DNA of 64,000 nucleotides from Pseudomonadota bacterium (GCA_023423695.1 JAFAFA010000052.1:79059-143058), one strand, 5' to 3'; numbered from the stretch's first letter, positions 24,974 through 33,492 are shown. The notes: a model not told the origin generated them from the sequence alone. Translations and numbers: made by a program.

Positions 24974-26134
24974 ATGACAGACCGCAGCCCGCTCGCCTCG
25001 GCTTCCCCCGCATTTCCCCCCGCGCCCGAGGCCCCGCTTCCCGGCACGCCGGAGCCGGTGACCGAGCCCTTGCCCCCGCCCGGCAACCGCCGCGACCCAC
25101 TGACCATCGCCGCCGTCGGCCTGTTCGTGATCGCCGTGCTGTTCGCCCTGTATTTCGGACGCGAAGTCCTGCTGCCGATCATGCTGGCGCTGATCCTCAG
25201 CTTCCTGCTGCGGCCGCTGGTCCGCGCGCTCTACCGGATCGGCATTCCGGAAGGAATCGGCGCCGCCATCATGGTGATCACGCTGTTCGGCAGCGTGCTG
25301 CTGGCGGTCTACACCCTGTCGGCTCCCGCGGCGGAATGGGTGAACCGCATGCCGCGCGTCCTGCACGAGCTGGAGTTCAAGCTGGGCGACATCCGCGCCG
25401 GCATCGAACGGGCCCGCGAGGCCTCGCGCCAGATCGAGGAGATCGCCAAGGAGTCCGGCAACGACGGCGGTCCGGTCCGCGAGGTGGTGCTGCGCGGTCC
25501 GTCGCTGATGGAACAGGCGATCAGCCACGTCGAAGCGGTGATCGTCAATGTCGTGATCCTGCAGGTGCTGCTCTATTTCTTCCTGGCGAGAGGCCGCCAT
25601 TCGCTGGAAGCGCTGATCGGCACCATGCGCAATGTCGACGACCGCGTGCATTACGCCATGGTCGCGGCGACGCTGCAGCAGAACATCGCCGCCTATCTGC
25701 TGACCATCACCGTGATCAACGTGGTGCTGGGCATCGCCACCGGTCTGGTCATGTGGCTGTGGGGGCTGCCCAACCCGGCCCTGTGGGGGGTGCTGGTGGC
25801 GGTGGCCAACTACATCCCCTTCATCGGCCCGGCGGTGATGACCGGCGTCCTGTTCCTAGTGTCGGTCCTGACCTTCGACGGTCTCGGCACCATCCTCCTG
25901 CCGCCCTTGTCCTTCGTGGCGTTGACCACCATCGAGGGCAACTTCCTGACGCCGATGATCGTCGGCCGGCGGCTGTCGCTGAACCCCATCGCGGTGTTCG
26001 TGTCGATCCTGTTCTGGGGCTGGCTGTGGGGCATACCCGGCGCGCTGCTGGCCGTGCCGATCCTGGCGATCCTCAAGATCCTGTTCGACGCGCACGAGCC
26101 GCTGAAGCCGGTGGGGGCGCTGCTGGGGGGGTGA
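24974..26134 (+). CDS. AI-2E family transporter (PerM-like)
   Basis: A 386-residue membrane protein. A Pro-rich N-terminal tail of about 40 residues precedes the helices; the pattern is two or three N-terminal segments (TIAAVGLFVIAVLFALYFG and on), a soluble loop of roughly 75 residues rich in Glu/Arg (near 110-185), then five helices with PNPALWGVLVAVANYIPFIGPA near 255-280 and LTPMIVGRRLSLNPI near 325, the family hallmark. Members include an autoinducer-2 exporter and Na+/H+ antiporters, so the substrate is open. The ATG at 24974 is preferred; the frame upstream overlaps creA. Confidence 0.88.
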   Translation: MTDRSPLASASPAFPPAPEAPLPGTPEPVTEPLPPPGNRRDPLTIAAVGLFVIAVLFALYFGREVLLPIMLALILSFLLRPLVRALYRIGIPEGIGAAIMVITLFGSVLLAVYTLSAPAAEWVNRMPRVLHELEFKLGDIRAGIERAREASRQIEEIAKESGNDGGPVREVVLRGPSLMEQAISHVEAVIVNVVILQVLLYFFLARGRHSLEALIGTMRNVDDRVHYAMVAATLQQNIAAYLLTITVINVVLGIATGLVMWLWGLPNPALWGVLVAVANYIPFIGPAVMTGVLFLVSVLTFDGLGTILLPPLSFVALTTIEGNFLTPMIVGRRLSLNPIAVFVSILFWGWLWGIPGALLAVPILAILKILFDAHEPLKPVGALLGG

Positions 26135-26149
26135 GGGTGTCGGCTTCGA

Positions 26150-26266
26150 TTGCCCCCACCTATCCTCCCCCGCTGGGCGGGGGAGGGACTGCCGTCGCTC
26201 TGCCACATAAGCACTTGCCCCCTCCCCCGCCCAGCGGGGGAGGGTTGGGGTGGGGGTCTAACGCCG
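26150..26266. repeat. GC-rich palindromic intergenic repeat pair, copy cluster 2
   Basis: Two copies of a palindrome, CCTCCCCCGCTGGGCGGGGGAGG and its reverse form CCTCCCCCGCCCAGCGGGGGAGG, stand as an inverted pair about 30 bases apart, flanked by CCCCCACC and GGTGGGGG. The cluster lies between the convergent permease and DUF6352-like genes and resembles the one at 18892. Probable REP-type element with a likely terminating effect. Confidence 0.78.
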
Positions 26267-26271
26267 CCCCC

Positions 26272-27285
26272 TCAAGCCACCGACGCCAGCGGCAGATTCA
26301 CCAGCAGATTCTGCGGCTTCAGCTTCAGCCGCCGCCCTTCCGTCATCGCCAGCCCCAGATACACCGGCCGCCCGGCGAGGTCGGGACGCATGGCGGCGGG
26401 GTCGGCGAAGTCCAGGCGAAACAGGGCGAGGATGCGGGCCAGCCGGTCCTCCCCCACCTCCACCCCGTTGTAGAGGTCGTTGAGGATCGCGGTGGCGGAG
26501 CTGTCGAGCCCGACATGCCAGACCCAGCGGTCGTCGCGGATGTTCTGCACCGGCTGGATGCTGACCGTCACGCCCAGGAAATGCCCGATCCAGGCCTCCA
26601 GCACGCGGGCCAGCGCGTCCAGACCGGCGGCGGCGAAGGTGATGTCCAGCACGGTGTCGTGCCGGGCGTCGCGGCCCCAGTAGAGCGGGTGGTTGGTCTC
26701 GTCGAGGATGTCCAGATCGACGCTGCGGGGGGCCGTGCCGGCCTCCACCACCAGACGGCCCAGCGAACCGAAGCCGCCGGACGCCGCCATGGTCTCCACC
26801 GTCTCGGCATCGGCGACACGGACGCGCCCATCGTCGACCGACACCGTCTGTTCGCGGAAGAACAACTCGCCGGCACGGGCGCGCAGGCCCGAAGGCGTTT
26901 CGTCCAGGATGCCGCGCAGAATGGCATGCACCAGCTGGTCGATGAACAGGCCGGGCACGCCGCGGGCACCCTCGCGGAACAGCCGGATGTAGCAGCCCTC
27001 CAGCGTCCCGGCGGCCAGCAGCCGGTCGCGGAAGGCCAGCCAGACCTGGAAGTTCTCCCGCGCATCCGGGTCGGCGATGGCGTCGAGCAGCGGGGCCGGC
27101 ACCGTCCGCGCCGGGTCGTCCAGCAGGGCGGCGTGCAGCGTGCGCTCGGCGTCGCAAGCCTCCTCCGGCGGGCGCATCTCGGGCCGGAGCAGATAGGCGC
27201 GCAGGAAATCGGGCGTCACCGCCAGATGGTTGTCGGCGTCGCGGGTCAACAGGTGGAAACCGGACGCCGTCCAGAAATCGGTCAT
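26272..27285 (-). CDS. Uncharacterised protein, DUF6352-like
   Basis: A 337-residue soluble protein whose family I recall only as an uncharacterised one (DUF6352-like). It starts MTDFWTASGFHLLTRDADNHLAVTPDFLRAYL from the ATG at 27285; a GTG 12 bases upstream has the better ribosome-binding site. Notable stretches are ENFQVWLAFRDRLLAAGTLEGCY and LYWGRDARHDTVLDI. No catalytic motif is obvious. It follows the alpha/beta hydrolase by about 30 bases on the same strand, likely one transcript. Confidence 0.7.
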   Translation of the reverse strand: MTDFWTASGFHLLTRDADNHLAVTPDFLRAYLLRPEMRPPEEACDAERTLHAALLDDPARTVPAPLLDAIADPDARENFQVWLAFRDRLLAAGTLEGCYIRLFREGARGVPGLFIDQLVHAILRGILDETPSGLRARAGELFFREQTVSVDDGRVRVADAETVETMAASGGFGSLGRLVVEAGTAPRSVDLDILDETNHPLYWGRDARHDTVLDITFAAAGLDALARVLEAWIGHFLGVTVSIQPVQNIRDDRWVWHVGLDSSATAILNDLYNGVEVGEDRLARILALFRLDFADPAAMRPDLAGRPVYLGLAMTEGRRLKLKPQNLLVNLPLASVA

Positions 27286-27315
27286 GCTGAGGGGCACCTC
27301 TGGTCCTGAAGGCGC

Positions 27316-28347
27316 CTATCCGACGACAGAGCTGCCGGACGACGCAAGTGTCTTGTGACCGTCCGCGTCATCGAGCGTCCTGTCGAGGAAGTCGTCGATG
27401 TCCGCCCACACCCGGTCGCGAATGGCGTCGCATTCCATCAGCAGTTCGTGCTTCGCCCCGGGATACTCGACAAGATGGGCGTTGCCGAGCCGGGCGGCCA
27501 CCTCGCGGTGAAGCTCCGCCCGGACCACCTGATCGTCGGGCGCGCTCAACAGCAGAACCGGCGTGCGCACCCGTTCCAGCGGCAGGCGGTGGCGCAGCGC
27601 GTCCTCCGCGTCCAGCGCCGCCGCGACCCAGGCGAAGCTGACGCCGCCGACGCGCAGTTCCGGCCTCTCCGCATAGGGGGTGTGGAAGGCGGCGTAGCGT
27701 CGGGGATCGGTGGTGATCTTGTTGTCCGGCCGGAAGAGGCCCTCCGCCGGGTCGTAATCGCCCTGCCACAGCGCATAGCGGGTGCCCCATCCGCAGGCGA
27801 GCCCCAGGCAGGCCAGCGCCCGCGCCAGCCGGCGCGGCAGCGGTCCGGTGTGGATGGCGTACATCGGCGCCGCCAGTAGCACGGCGGCATAGCGGCCGGG
27901 TTCGTCGCCGCAATGGCGGGCCAGCGCCAGCGTCGCCACGAGGCCGCCCATCGAATGCGCCAGCAGGATCAGCGGCCCGCCGGTCTCGGCAGCGACCGGC
28001 GCCGCCACCTGCCGGTACATGCAGTCGAGATCGTCGACCAGCAGCGCGAAATCGGTCAGATGGTGGATCTGCCGGTTGGCCAGCGGCCGGTCGGACAGAC
28101 CCTGGTTGCGCCAGTCGACCGCCACCACGCGGAAGCCGCGGGCCGTCAATGCGTCTGCGGTCTCAGCATATTTCTCGATGAACTCGGCGCGGCCGGTCAG
28201 CACCAGCGCCGTGCCGCGCACCCGCTCCGGCTTCGGCCAGACGGCGACCCGCAGCCGCGCCCCGTCGGCCATCGCGACAGACCGCATCTCCACATGGCTC
28301 AGGTCCGGCATTCCTCCGGGTACAGTCCAAGCGGAATCGTCGGCCAT
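27316..28347 (-). CDS. Alpha/beta hydrolase, monoacylglycerol lipase/lysophospholipase type
   Basis: A 343-residue serine hydrolase of the PldB/Hydrolase_4 group. VLTGRAEFIEKY near 50 matches the lysophospholipase L2 type oxyanion-loop region, VAVDWRNQGLSDRP follows near 77, the nucleophile elbow is AHSMGG near 123, and the acid and His are in LLSAPDDQVV (near 275) and YPGAKHELLME (near 300). The ATG at 28347 has a GGGAG ribosome-binding site; about 100 further in-frame residues upstream are rejected. It lies upstream of the DUF6352-like gene and diverges from rlpA. Confidence 0.85.
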   Translation of the reverse strand: MADDSAWTVPGGMPDLSHVEMRSVAMADGARLRVAVWPKPERVRGTALVLTGRAEFIEKYAETADALTARGFRVVAVDWRNQGLSDRPLANRQIHHLTDFALLVDDLDCMYRQVAAPVAAETGGPLILLAHSMGGLVATLALARHCGDEPGRYAAVLLAAPMYAIHTGPLPRRLARALACLGLACGWGTRYALWQGDYDPAEGLFRPDNKITTDPRRYAAFHTPYAERPELRVGGVSFAWVAAALDAEDALRHRLPLERVRTPVLLLSAPDDQVVRAELHREVAARLGNAHLVEYPGAKHELLMECDAIRDRVWADIDDFLDRTLDDADGHKTLASSGSSVVG

Positions 28348-28516
28348 GTTTTCTCCCTTGAACGTTGTGCTGTAGACCGGAAGGGCTCCCATACGAGACG
28401 CCCCATCCGAATTCGTCAAGATATCCGAAACCGGAAATAGTAGCGATGTCTTGCTTGCGGTCCGTGAGGGAACTCTTTTCCTTGCAGGGCGTTGGTGCGC
28501 CGTTGGAGGTGTACCG

Positions 28517-29101
28517 ATGAAGACAATGCGAAACATCGTTTTGGCGCTTGCCGCCACGACCCTGAGCGGGACCGCGGTCCCGGTTCTGGCGAACGAGAAG
28601 GCCAAGGTTCCGCCCGTGCATGTCGAGCATGAGGATGGCGAGGAAGTCCTCGTCCACAAGGGCGAAGCGTCCTTCTACAGCCAGAAGTTCCACGGCCGTA
28701 CCACTGCCAGCGGCGAGCCGATGAACCAGAACAAGCCGACCGCGGCGTCGCGCACGCTGCCGCTGGGCGCCAAGGCGACGGTCACGAACGAGGACAACGG
28801 CAAGAGCGTCGACGTCATCGTCAACGACCGCGGCCCCTATGTCGACGGCCGGGTGATCGACCTGTCACGCTCCGCCGCCAAGAAGCTGGACATGATCGAG
28901 GACGGGACCGCCCCGGTGACGGTGGAGGTCAAGCCGTCGGAGCAGCCGACCGACACCGCCCGCGACAAGGTGGAGGCGAAGGTCGACCAGCTCACCCCTG
29001 ACCGGCAGGTGGCAGACCGCGAAGACCGCCGCCAGGGAAGCAGCGGCAATAGTGGCGGCACTGGCCGCGACACGGTGTCGCACTCCGGGTCGGGAAAGTA
29101 A
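28517..29101 (+). CDS. RlpA-like septal ring lytic transglycosylase family protein
   Basis: A 194-residue exported protein. A signal peptide (NIVLALAATTLSGTAVPVLA, cleavage near residue 24) precedes a double-psi beta-barrel: GEASFYSQKFHGRTTASGEP near 50-69, AASRTLPLGAKATVTN near 77, and VIVNDRGPYVDGRVIDLSRSAAKKL near 104-128, the RlpA core. The C-terminal 60 residues are charged and then Gly/Ser-rich, and there is no SPOR domain, unlike classic RlpA. There is no lipobox. GGAGGT stands 7 bases before the ATG. Confidence 0.88.
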   Translation: MKTMRNIVLALAATTLSGTAVPVLANEKAKVPPVHVEHEDGEEVLVHKGEASFYSQKFHGRTTASGEPMNQNKPTAASRTLPLGAKATVTNEDNGKSVDVIVNDRGPYVDGRVIDLSRSAAKKLDMIEDGTAPVTVEVKPSEQPTDTARDKVEAKVDQLTPDRQVADREDRRQGSSGNSGGTGRDTVSHSGSGK

Positions 29102-29566
29102 TGCTGCGGCGCGGCGAAGACGGTCCCCGATTCGCCGCGCCGATCCCCCGACTTTTATTGCGTCGCCGAACCAACAGTCACCGACTGCTCATCAAGTTGA
29201 AAATAAACGGACTTTCCTACTGCGGCGCGAGATCGCACCCGACAGTCACTTCCACGCCGGAGCCAAGCGGCGGACCCCGATGGCATTTTCCTTTAAGCCG
29301 TTGATCGGACGAGGCTTCCGCCAAATTACCTTCATCGCGAAGTAATCCGGCCGTGCAACGCGTCCTTCCATTGCCGCGGAGCCTGCAGTGGGAGACGACC
29401 GCATTGACTGCGGTCTTGCGCGGAACGTTAGAGATTTTTTTGCATTTTTGGAGGAGACGTGGTGCCATTCCCATCGCTGCAACGCACATGACGCATTGCA
29501 GCGAACGGCGCGGCGCCAGCGCGTCAGACGCCGGAACAGGCACCGAGAGAAAGAGGAATTGCTGCG
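29102..29566. other. 465-base intergenic region upstream of phaJ-like gene
   Basis: No open frame here looks coding. The region is less GC-rich than its flanks in the middle part. It contains a 9-bp perfect inverted repeat at 29474-29504 and a possible -35 box TTGACT at 29404 without a convincing -10. AGAAAGAGGAA gives the ribosome-binding site of the next gene. Nothing else was recognised. Confidence 0.5.
29474..29504. repeat. 9-bp inverted repeat, candidate operator upstream of phaJ-like gene
   Basis: TCGCTGCAA and TTGCAGCGA are perfect inverted arms with a 13-base spacer, 62-92 bases before the start of the PhaJ-like gene. The arms contain CTGC/GCAG half-sites, which recall sites of the polyhydroxyalkanoate repressor PhaR; that link is a guess from resemblance and gene context. 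Confidence 0.45.
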
Positions 29567-30016
29567 ATGGACGACGTGCGTCAGGTCCGCAAGGATACCG
29601 AAGGCTACTGCATCGAAGACCTGTCCGTCGGCATGACGGCGAGCTTCGCCAAGACGGTGACGGAGGCCGACATCGTCCTGTTCGCGGGCATTTCCGGCGA
29701 CACCAACCCGGTCCACATCAACCAGGAATACGCCGCCACCACCATGTTCCAGGGCCGCATCGCCCACGGCATGCTGACGGTCGGCTTCATCTCGGCCGTG
29801 CTGGGCACCAAGCTGCCGGGGCCGGGCTGCATCTACATGAGCCAGACGCTGAAGTTCAAGGCGCCGGTCCGTGCCGGCGACACCGTCACCGCCCGCGCCA
29901 CCGTCACCGAGTTGATCCCGGAAAAGCGCCGCTGCGTCATCAAGACCGTCTGCACCGTCGGCGAGACCGTGGTCGTGGAAGGCGAAGCGCTGCTGATGGT
30001 CCCGTCGCGCGGCTGA
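29567..30016 (+). CDS. phaJ: (R)-specific enoyl-CoA hydratase, MaoC family (PhaJ-like)
   Basis: Hydrates trans-2-enoyl-CoA to (R)-3-hydroxyacyl-CoA, linking fatty-acid oxidation to polyhydroxyalkanoate synthesis. The 149-residue single hot-dog protein has the hydratase motif FAGISGDTNPVHINQEYAA near 39-57 with the catalytic Asp and His, then GRIAHGMLTVGFISAVLGT near 63-81 and the C-terminal half with LKFKAPVRAGDTV. AGAGGAATTGCTGCG precedes the ATG. Other MaoC-type hydratases look alike, so the PHA role is inferred. Confidence 0.87.
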   Translation: MDDVRQVRKDTEGYCIEDLSVGMTASFAKTVTEADIVLFAGISGDTNPVHINQEYAATTMFQGRIAHGMLTVGFISAVLGTKLPGPGCIYMSQTLKFKAPVRAGDTVTARATVTELIPEKRRCVIKTVCTVGETVVVEGEALLMVPSRG

Positions 30017-30147
30017 TTTTTCGACGCCTGACCGCTGCCTTCGGGCAACAGGACGGTGCCGGCGCGTTTACCCCGCGCCGGCGTCGGTCTATATAGACGC
30101 CCGAGCAAGCGGACCCGCCGGGGTCCGCCCACAGCACCGGGGCGCGC

Positions 30148-31089
30148 ATGCGACTGTACAGACACACCGCCGACCTGCCGGCCGAAGAGCGGGGCGCCGT
30201 CGTGGCGCTCGGCAATTTCGACGGCGTTCACCGCGGACATCAGACGGTCATCGGCACCGCCCAGCGCCTTGCGGCGGAGATGGGCGCGCCGTCGGCGGTC
30301 GTCACCTTCGAACCGCACCCGCGCAGCGTCTTCCGTCCCGACGACCCGCCCTTCCGCCTGACGCCCTTCCGTGTCAAGACCCGGCATATCGAGGCGCTGG
30401 GCGTCGACCAGCTGATCGTCTGCCATTTCGACGAGGGCTTCCGCCACAAGACCGCGCAGGCCTTCGTCGGCGAAATCCTGATCGACGGGCTGGGCGTGCG
30501 GCATGTCGTCTGCGGCTATGATTTCCTGTTCGGTCACAAGCGGTCAGGCGACCCGGCCTTCCTGCTGCGCGCCGGCCGCGCCCAGGGCTTCGGCGTGACG
30601 GAGGTCGGTCCGGTGTCCGACACGGAGGGCGGGGTCTATTCCTCCACCCGCGTGCGCGACGCGCTGGTCGCCGGCCGGCCGCGCGAGGCCACCCATGTGC
30701 TGGGCCATCCCTGGGAAATCGAGGGGCGCGTCGTCCATGGCGACCAGCGCGGCCGCACCATCGGCTTTCCCACCGCCAACATCGAACTGGGCGAGTATCT
30801 GCGCCCGGCCTTCGGCGTCTATGCGGTGCGCGCCGGCATCGATCGCGGCGGCGAAACCGTCTGGCTGCCCGGCGTCGCCAATCTCGGCGCCCGCCCCACC
30901 GTGGACGGCACCGTGGCCCGGCTGGAGGCCCACCTGTTCGATGTCGACCTGGACCTCTACGACCTGCATCTGCGGGTGCAGATGATCGATTTCCTGCGGC
31001 CGGAGATGAAGTTCCCCAGCTTCGACGCGCTGAAGGACCAGATCGTTCAGGACGCTGCCGCCGCCCGCGCGGTGCTGGCCTCCGGCTGA
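30148..31089 (+). CDS. ribF: Bifunctional riboflavin kinase/FAD synthetase
   Basis: Makes FMN and FAD from riboflavin. The protein has 313 residues. The N-terminal adenylyltransferase domain has ALGNFDGVHRGHQTVIG near 19-35 and VCGYDFLFGHKRSGDPAFL near 121-139; the C-terminal kinase domain has VVHGDQRGRTIGFPTANIEL near 193-212, followed by GVYAVRA and GVANLGARPTVDG. This is the standard RibF layout. The small gene at 31105 follows 15 bases later. Confidence 0.95.
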   Translation: MRLYRHTADLPAEERGAVVALGNFDGVHRGHQTVIGTAQRLAAEMGAPSAVVTFEPHPRSVFRPDDPPFRLTPFRVKTRHIEALGVDQLIVCHFDEGFRHKTAQAFVGEILIDGLGVRHVVCGYDFLFGHKRSGDPAFLLRAGRAQGFGVTEVGPVSDTEGGVYSSTRVRDALVAGRPREATHVLGHPWEIEGRVVHGDQRGRTIGFPTANIELGEYLRPAFGVYAVRAGIDRGGETVWLPGVANLGARPTVDGTVARLEAHLFDVDLDLYDLHLRVQMIDFLRPEMKFPSFDALKDQIVQDAAAARAVLASG

Positions 31090-31104
31090 CGGGAGGGGCA
31101 AGCC

Positions 31105-31281
31105 ATGGAACGGGTTTTGATGCTGCTGTTCATCCTGAACCAGGGCGGCCCGACCACGCTGGAATTCGCCAGCATGGAGCAGTGCAGGGCGGCCGAGCCG
31201 ATCGTCATCCAGAACTACCGCGAGATGACCGGCAACACGGTGCTGTCGCGCTGCATCCGCATGGTGCTGCCGGCGAAGTGA
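31105..31281 (+). CDS. Small protein (58 aa) of unknown function
   Basis: A short frame with a strong ribosome-binding site (GGGAGGGGCAAGCC) 15 bases after ribF. It encodes 58 residues: a hydrophobic N-terminus (MERVLMLLFILNQ), then TLEFASMEQCRAAEP and a second cysteine in LSRCIRMV. The two cysteines about 23 residues apart could form a disulfide in the periplasm, if the N-terminus is a signal or anchor. Similar short proteins with this Cys pattern are common in alphaproteobacteria but I cannot name the family. Probably in the ribF transcript. Confidence 0.65.
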   Translation: MERVLMLLFILNQGGPTTLEFASMEQCRAAEPIVIQNYREMTGNTVLSRCIRMVLPAK

Positions 31282-31407
31282 CGGAGCGGGCCGGTGGGTC
31301 TGCGGCCCTGCAGGTCTGCCGGGCGGCGATCGCCGCTGGCGGAGGTGGTTTCGTCTGATACAGTGCGGCCCCGCCCCCGCTTCCCCGCCCCGGTGCCCGC
31401 CCCTGCC

Positions 31408-32610
31408 ATGCCCCGCCCCGATTCCCTGTCGATCCGTGTCCTGCTGACCGCCCTGGTCGCCTTCGGTCCGCTGTCCACCGACCTCTACCTGCCGTCGCTG
31501 CCGACGCTGGTCCGGGTGTTCGACACCGATGTCGTCACGGTGCAGATGACGCTGTCGATCTTCCTGATCGGCTTCGCCGTGTCGCAGCTGGTCTATGGCC
31601 CGATGTCCGACCGGTTCGGCCGGCGCCCCACCCTGCTGGTCGGGGTGGCGATCTATCTGGCGGCCAGCGCCGTCTGCGCCATGACCACCAGCATCGAGGG
31701 GCTGATCGCCGCCCGCTTCTTCCAGGCTTTGGGAGCCTGCTGCGGGCCGGTGGTGGCAAGGGCGGTGGTGCGCGACGTCTTCGGCCGCGACCGGGCGGCG
31801 ACGGTGCTGGCCTACATGTCGATGGCGATGGCACTCGCGCCGGCGGTAGGGCCGATGCTGGGCGGCGTGCTGACGGAGTGGTTCGGCTGGCGCGCCAACT
31901 TCGTCCTGCTGACCGTCTTCGCCTGCGGCATCCTGGCGGCGGTATGGTCGATGCTGGGCGAGACCAACGCCCACCGCGACGAGGAAGCGCTGAGGCCCAG
32001 CAGGCTGGCCGCCAACTACCTGCTTCTGCTGCGCAACCGCGGCTTCGTCGGCTATGTGCTGGTGGTCGCCTTTTCCTACAGCGGCATCTTCTCCTTCATC
32101 TCCGGTTCGTCCTTCGTGCTGATCGACCGGCTGCACCTGACCCCGGCGCAGTATGGCGCCAGCTTCGGCGCGGTGGTGCTGGGCTATATGCTGGGCACCT
32201 TCCTGGCCGGCCGGCTGACGCCGCGGCTGGGCGGCGCCCGCATGATCCGCATCGGCACGCTGCTGTCGCTCGGCGGCGGAGTCGTGGGCGGCCTGCTGGC
32301 GCTGGCCGGGGTCCTGCACCTGCTCGCCATCGTCGTGCCGGTCTTCCTGTTCATCCTGGGGACCGGGCTGACCCTGCCCAACGCCACCGCGAACGCGGTC
32401 GGCCCATACGCCACCATGGCCGGGCTCGCCTCCTCCCTGCTGGGCTTCGCGCAGATGACCATCGCCGCCGCCATCGGCATCGTCGTCGGCCATATGAACG
32501 ACGGCAGCGCCCTGCCGATGATGGGGGCGATCGGGCTGGTCGGTCTGGGCGCGCTGCTGTCGCACCGGCTGCTGGTCATCCCCGCGACGCAGGGCGGGCG
32601 ATCCGCCTGA
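31408..32610 (+). CDS. MFS multidrug efflux transporter, Bcr/CflA type
   Basis: A 400-residue, 12-helix drug:H+ antiporter. The Bcr/CflA N-terminus is clear (LTALVAFGPLSTDLYLPSLP near 13-32), with the MFS loop motif YGPMSDRFGRRPTLL near 63-77 and RFFQALGACCGPVVARAVVRDVFG near 104-127, the family's motif C region. The ATG at 31408 fits homologues; the frame upstream is rejected. Its 3' end overlaps that of the convergent MgtC-like gene by 35 bases. Confidence 0.9.
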   Translation: MPRPDSLSIRVLLTALVAFGPLSTDLYLPSLPTLVRVFDTDVVTVQMTLSIFLIGFAVSQLVYGPMSDRFGRRPTLLVGVAIYLAASAVCAMTTSIEGLIAARFFQALGACCGPVVARAVVRDVFGRDRAATVLAYMSMAMALAPAVGPMLGGVLTEWFGWRANFVLLTVFACGILAAVWSMLGETNAHRDEEALRPSRLAANYLLLLRNRGFVGYVLVVAFSYSGIFSFISGSSFVLIDRLHLTPAQYGASFGAVVLGYMLGTFLAGRLTPRLGGARMIRIGTLLSLGGGVVGGLLALAGVLHLLAIVVPVFLFILGTGLTLPNATANAVGPYATMAGLASSLLGFAQMTIAAAIGIVVGHMNDGSALPMMGAIGLVGLGALLSHRLLVIPATQGGRSA

Positions 32611-33148
32611 CCCGGCCCGGCGGACGGGCGGCACGGCGGCGCTCCCGCGCCTTGCGGTCGTCGTCGATCCTGCGGCCGTCGTCATCCTCCTTGCCGAATT
32701 GCGGGAAGCGGTCCATCAGGACGGTGAACAGGATCGTCACCATCAGGCACAGGCCCAGCGCCATCCCCGCCAGCAGGTAGTATCCGGCACCGCAGGCGAT
32801 GCCCAGCCCGCCCGCCACCCAGATCACCGCCGCGGTGGTCGCCCCGCGCACGCTGTCGCCGGAGCGGAACATCACGCCGGCGCTGATGAAGCCGACCGCC
32901 TGGGCCACGCCCTGGATGACGCGCACCGGGTCGCTCGGCCGCTCGTCGCCGCTGGCATGCAGCCCGACATAGAACTCCAGCGCCACCAGAGTCGTCAGGG
33001 CGCAGCTGATGGATATCAGCGTATGCGTGCGCAGGCCCGCCGCCTTGCCGCGCATCTCGCGGTCAAGCCCGAGCAGCGCGCCGCAGAAGGCTGCGGCCAG
33101 CAGCCGCAACCCGATCTCCTCCACCGTCAGAACCGTAGTCAAGCCCAT
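32576..33148 (-). CDS. MgtC/SapB family membrane protein
   Basis: A 190-residue protein with four to five hydrophobic segments. MgtC signatures are AAFCGALLGLDREMRGKAAGLRTH near 19-42, VAQAVGFISAGVMFRSGDSVRGATTAA near 87-113 and WVAGGLGIACGAGYY. It ends in a long Arg/Asp-rich cytoplasmic tail rather than the ACT-like domain of MgtC proper. The ATG at 33148 is used. Role in Mg2+ or acid stress is family knowledge only. Convergent with the efflux gene (35-base overlap). Confidence 0.87.
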   Translation of the reverse strand: MGLTTVLTVEEIGLRLLAAAFCGALLGLDREMRGKAAGLRTHTLISISCALTTLVALEFYVGLHASGDERPSDPVRVIQGVAQAVGFISAGVMFRSGDSVRGATTAAVIWVAGGLGIACGAGYYLLAGMALGLCLMVTILFTVLMDRFPQFGKEDDDGRRIDDDRKARERRRAARPPGRVRRIARPASRG

Positions 33149-33216
33149 GAAATCACTCCGGTTTTTTGGCCCCTCAAACTGTCTGCCACTTTTTTGGGGC
33201 ACGCGGCATTTTTCAC

Positions 33217-33245
33217 TTTGCAATCGACCCCGTTGGATCTATGTA
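33217..33245 (+). promoter_or_regulatory. Candidate sigma-70 promoter of the decarboxylase leader
   Basis: TTTGCA and TATGTA are separated by 17 bases. This would start transcription near 33252, about 335 bases before the decarboxylase ATG. Both boxes are partial matches, so confidence is moderate. Confidence 0.45.
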
Positions 33246-33369
33246 ACGCGAACTCGCAAGCGCACGTGCCGCTGGCCCGCCCCTCGGCGTCTCCGAGATG
33301 TGGTTATGCAACGACGTAACGCGTGATCCCCGACCGTCCCTTAAACAAGGCGGCGACTTGGAGGTTACG

Positions 33370-33492
33370 ATGGTTGATGTTGTTGTGGGTGGGCGCGTGC
33401 TCACCCGTCTCCGAAATCTGCCGCTCCTGGACCATACGGACAGAACAGGGTTCTGTACGGGGCAATCCAGTATTGGCGGCCTGAGCGCCTGA
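33370..33492 (+). CDS. Putative leader peptide (uORF) upstream of the decarboxylase
   Basis: A 40-codon ORF starting with ATG 6 bases after GGAGG-TTACG, one of the best ribosome-binding sites in the region. The peptide begins MVDVVVGGRVLTRLRNL and ends GGLSA. Its stop codon (33490-33492) enters the left arm of the hairpin at 33491-33514, so a ribosome terminating or stalling there would hold that hairpin open. This geometry suggests a regulatory leader peptide; translation is unproven. Confidence 0.5.
   Translation: MVDVVVGGRVLTRLRNLPLLDHTDRTGFCTGQSSIGGLSA

Noticed and set aside
29404..29432. TTGACT-N17 promoter before the PhaJ-like gene
   Set aside because: The -35 is good but GTTAGA is a poor -10, so it was mentioned only as a possibility and not called.
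29246..29767. 173-codon minus-strand ORF in the gap before the PhaJ-like gene
   Set aside because: It covers both non-coding sequence and the antisense of the hydratase, has no ribosome-binding site and no recognisable domain.
30544..32685. 713-codon minus-strand open frame opposite ribF and the MFS gene
   Set aside because: Low-complexity His/Gln/Gly/Arg-rich translation covering the antisense of two certain genes; no start signal and no family.
33298..33369. Longer version of the leader-peptide ORF starting at 33298
   Set aside because: That start has no ribosome-binding site; the ATG at 33370 has GGAGG at ideal spacing.
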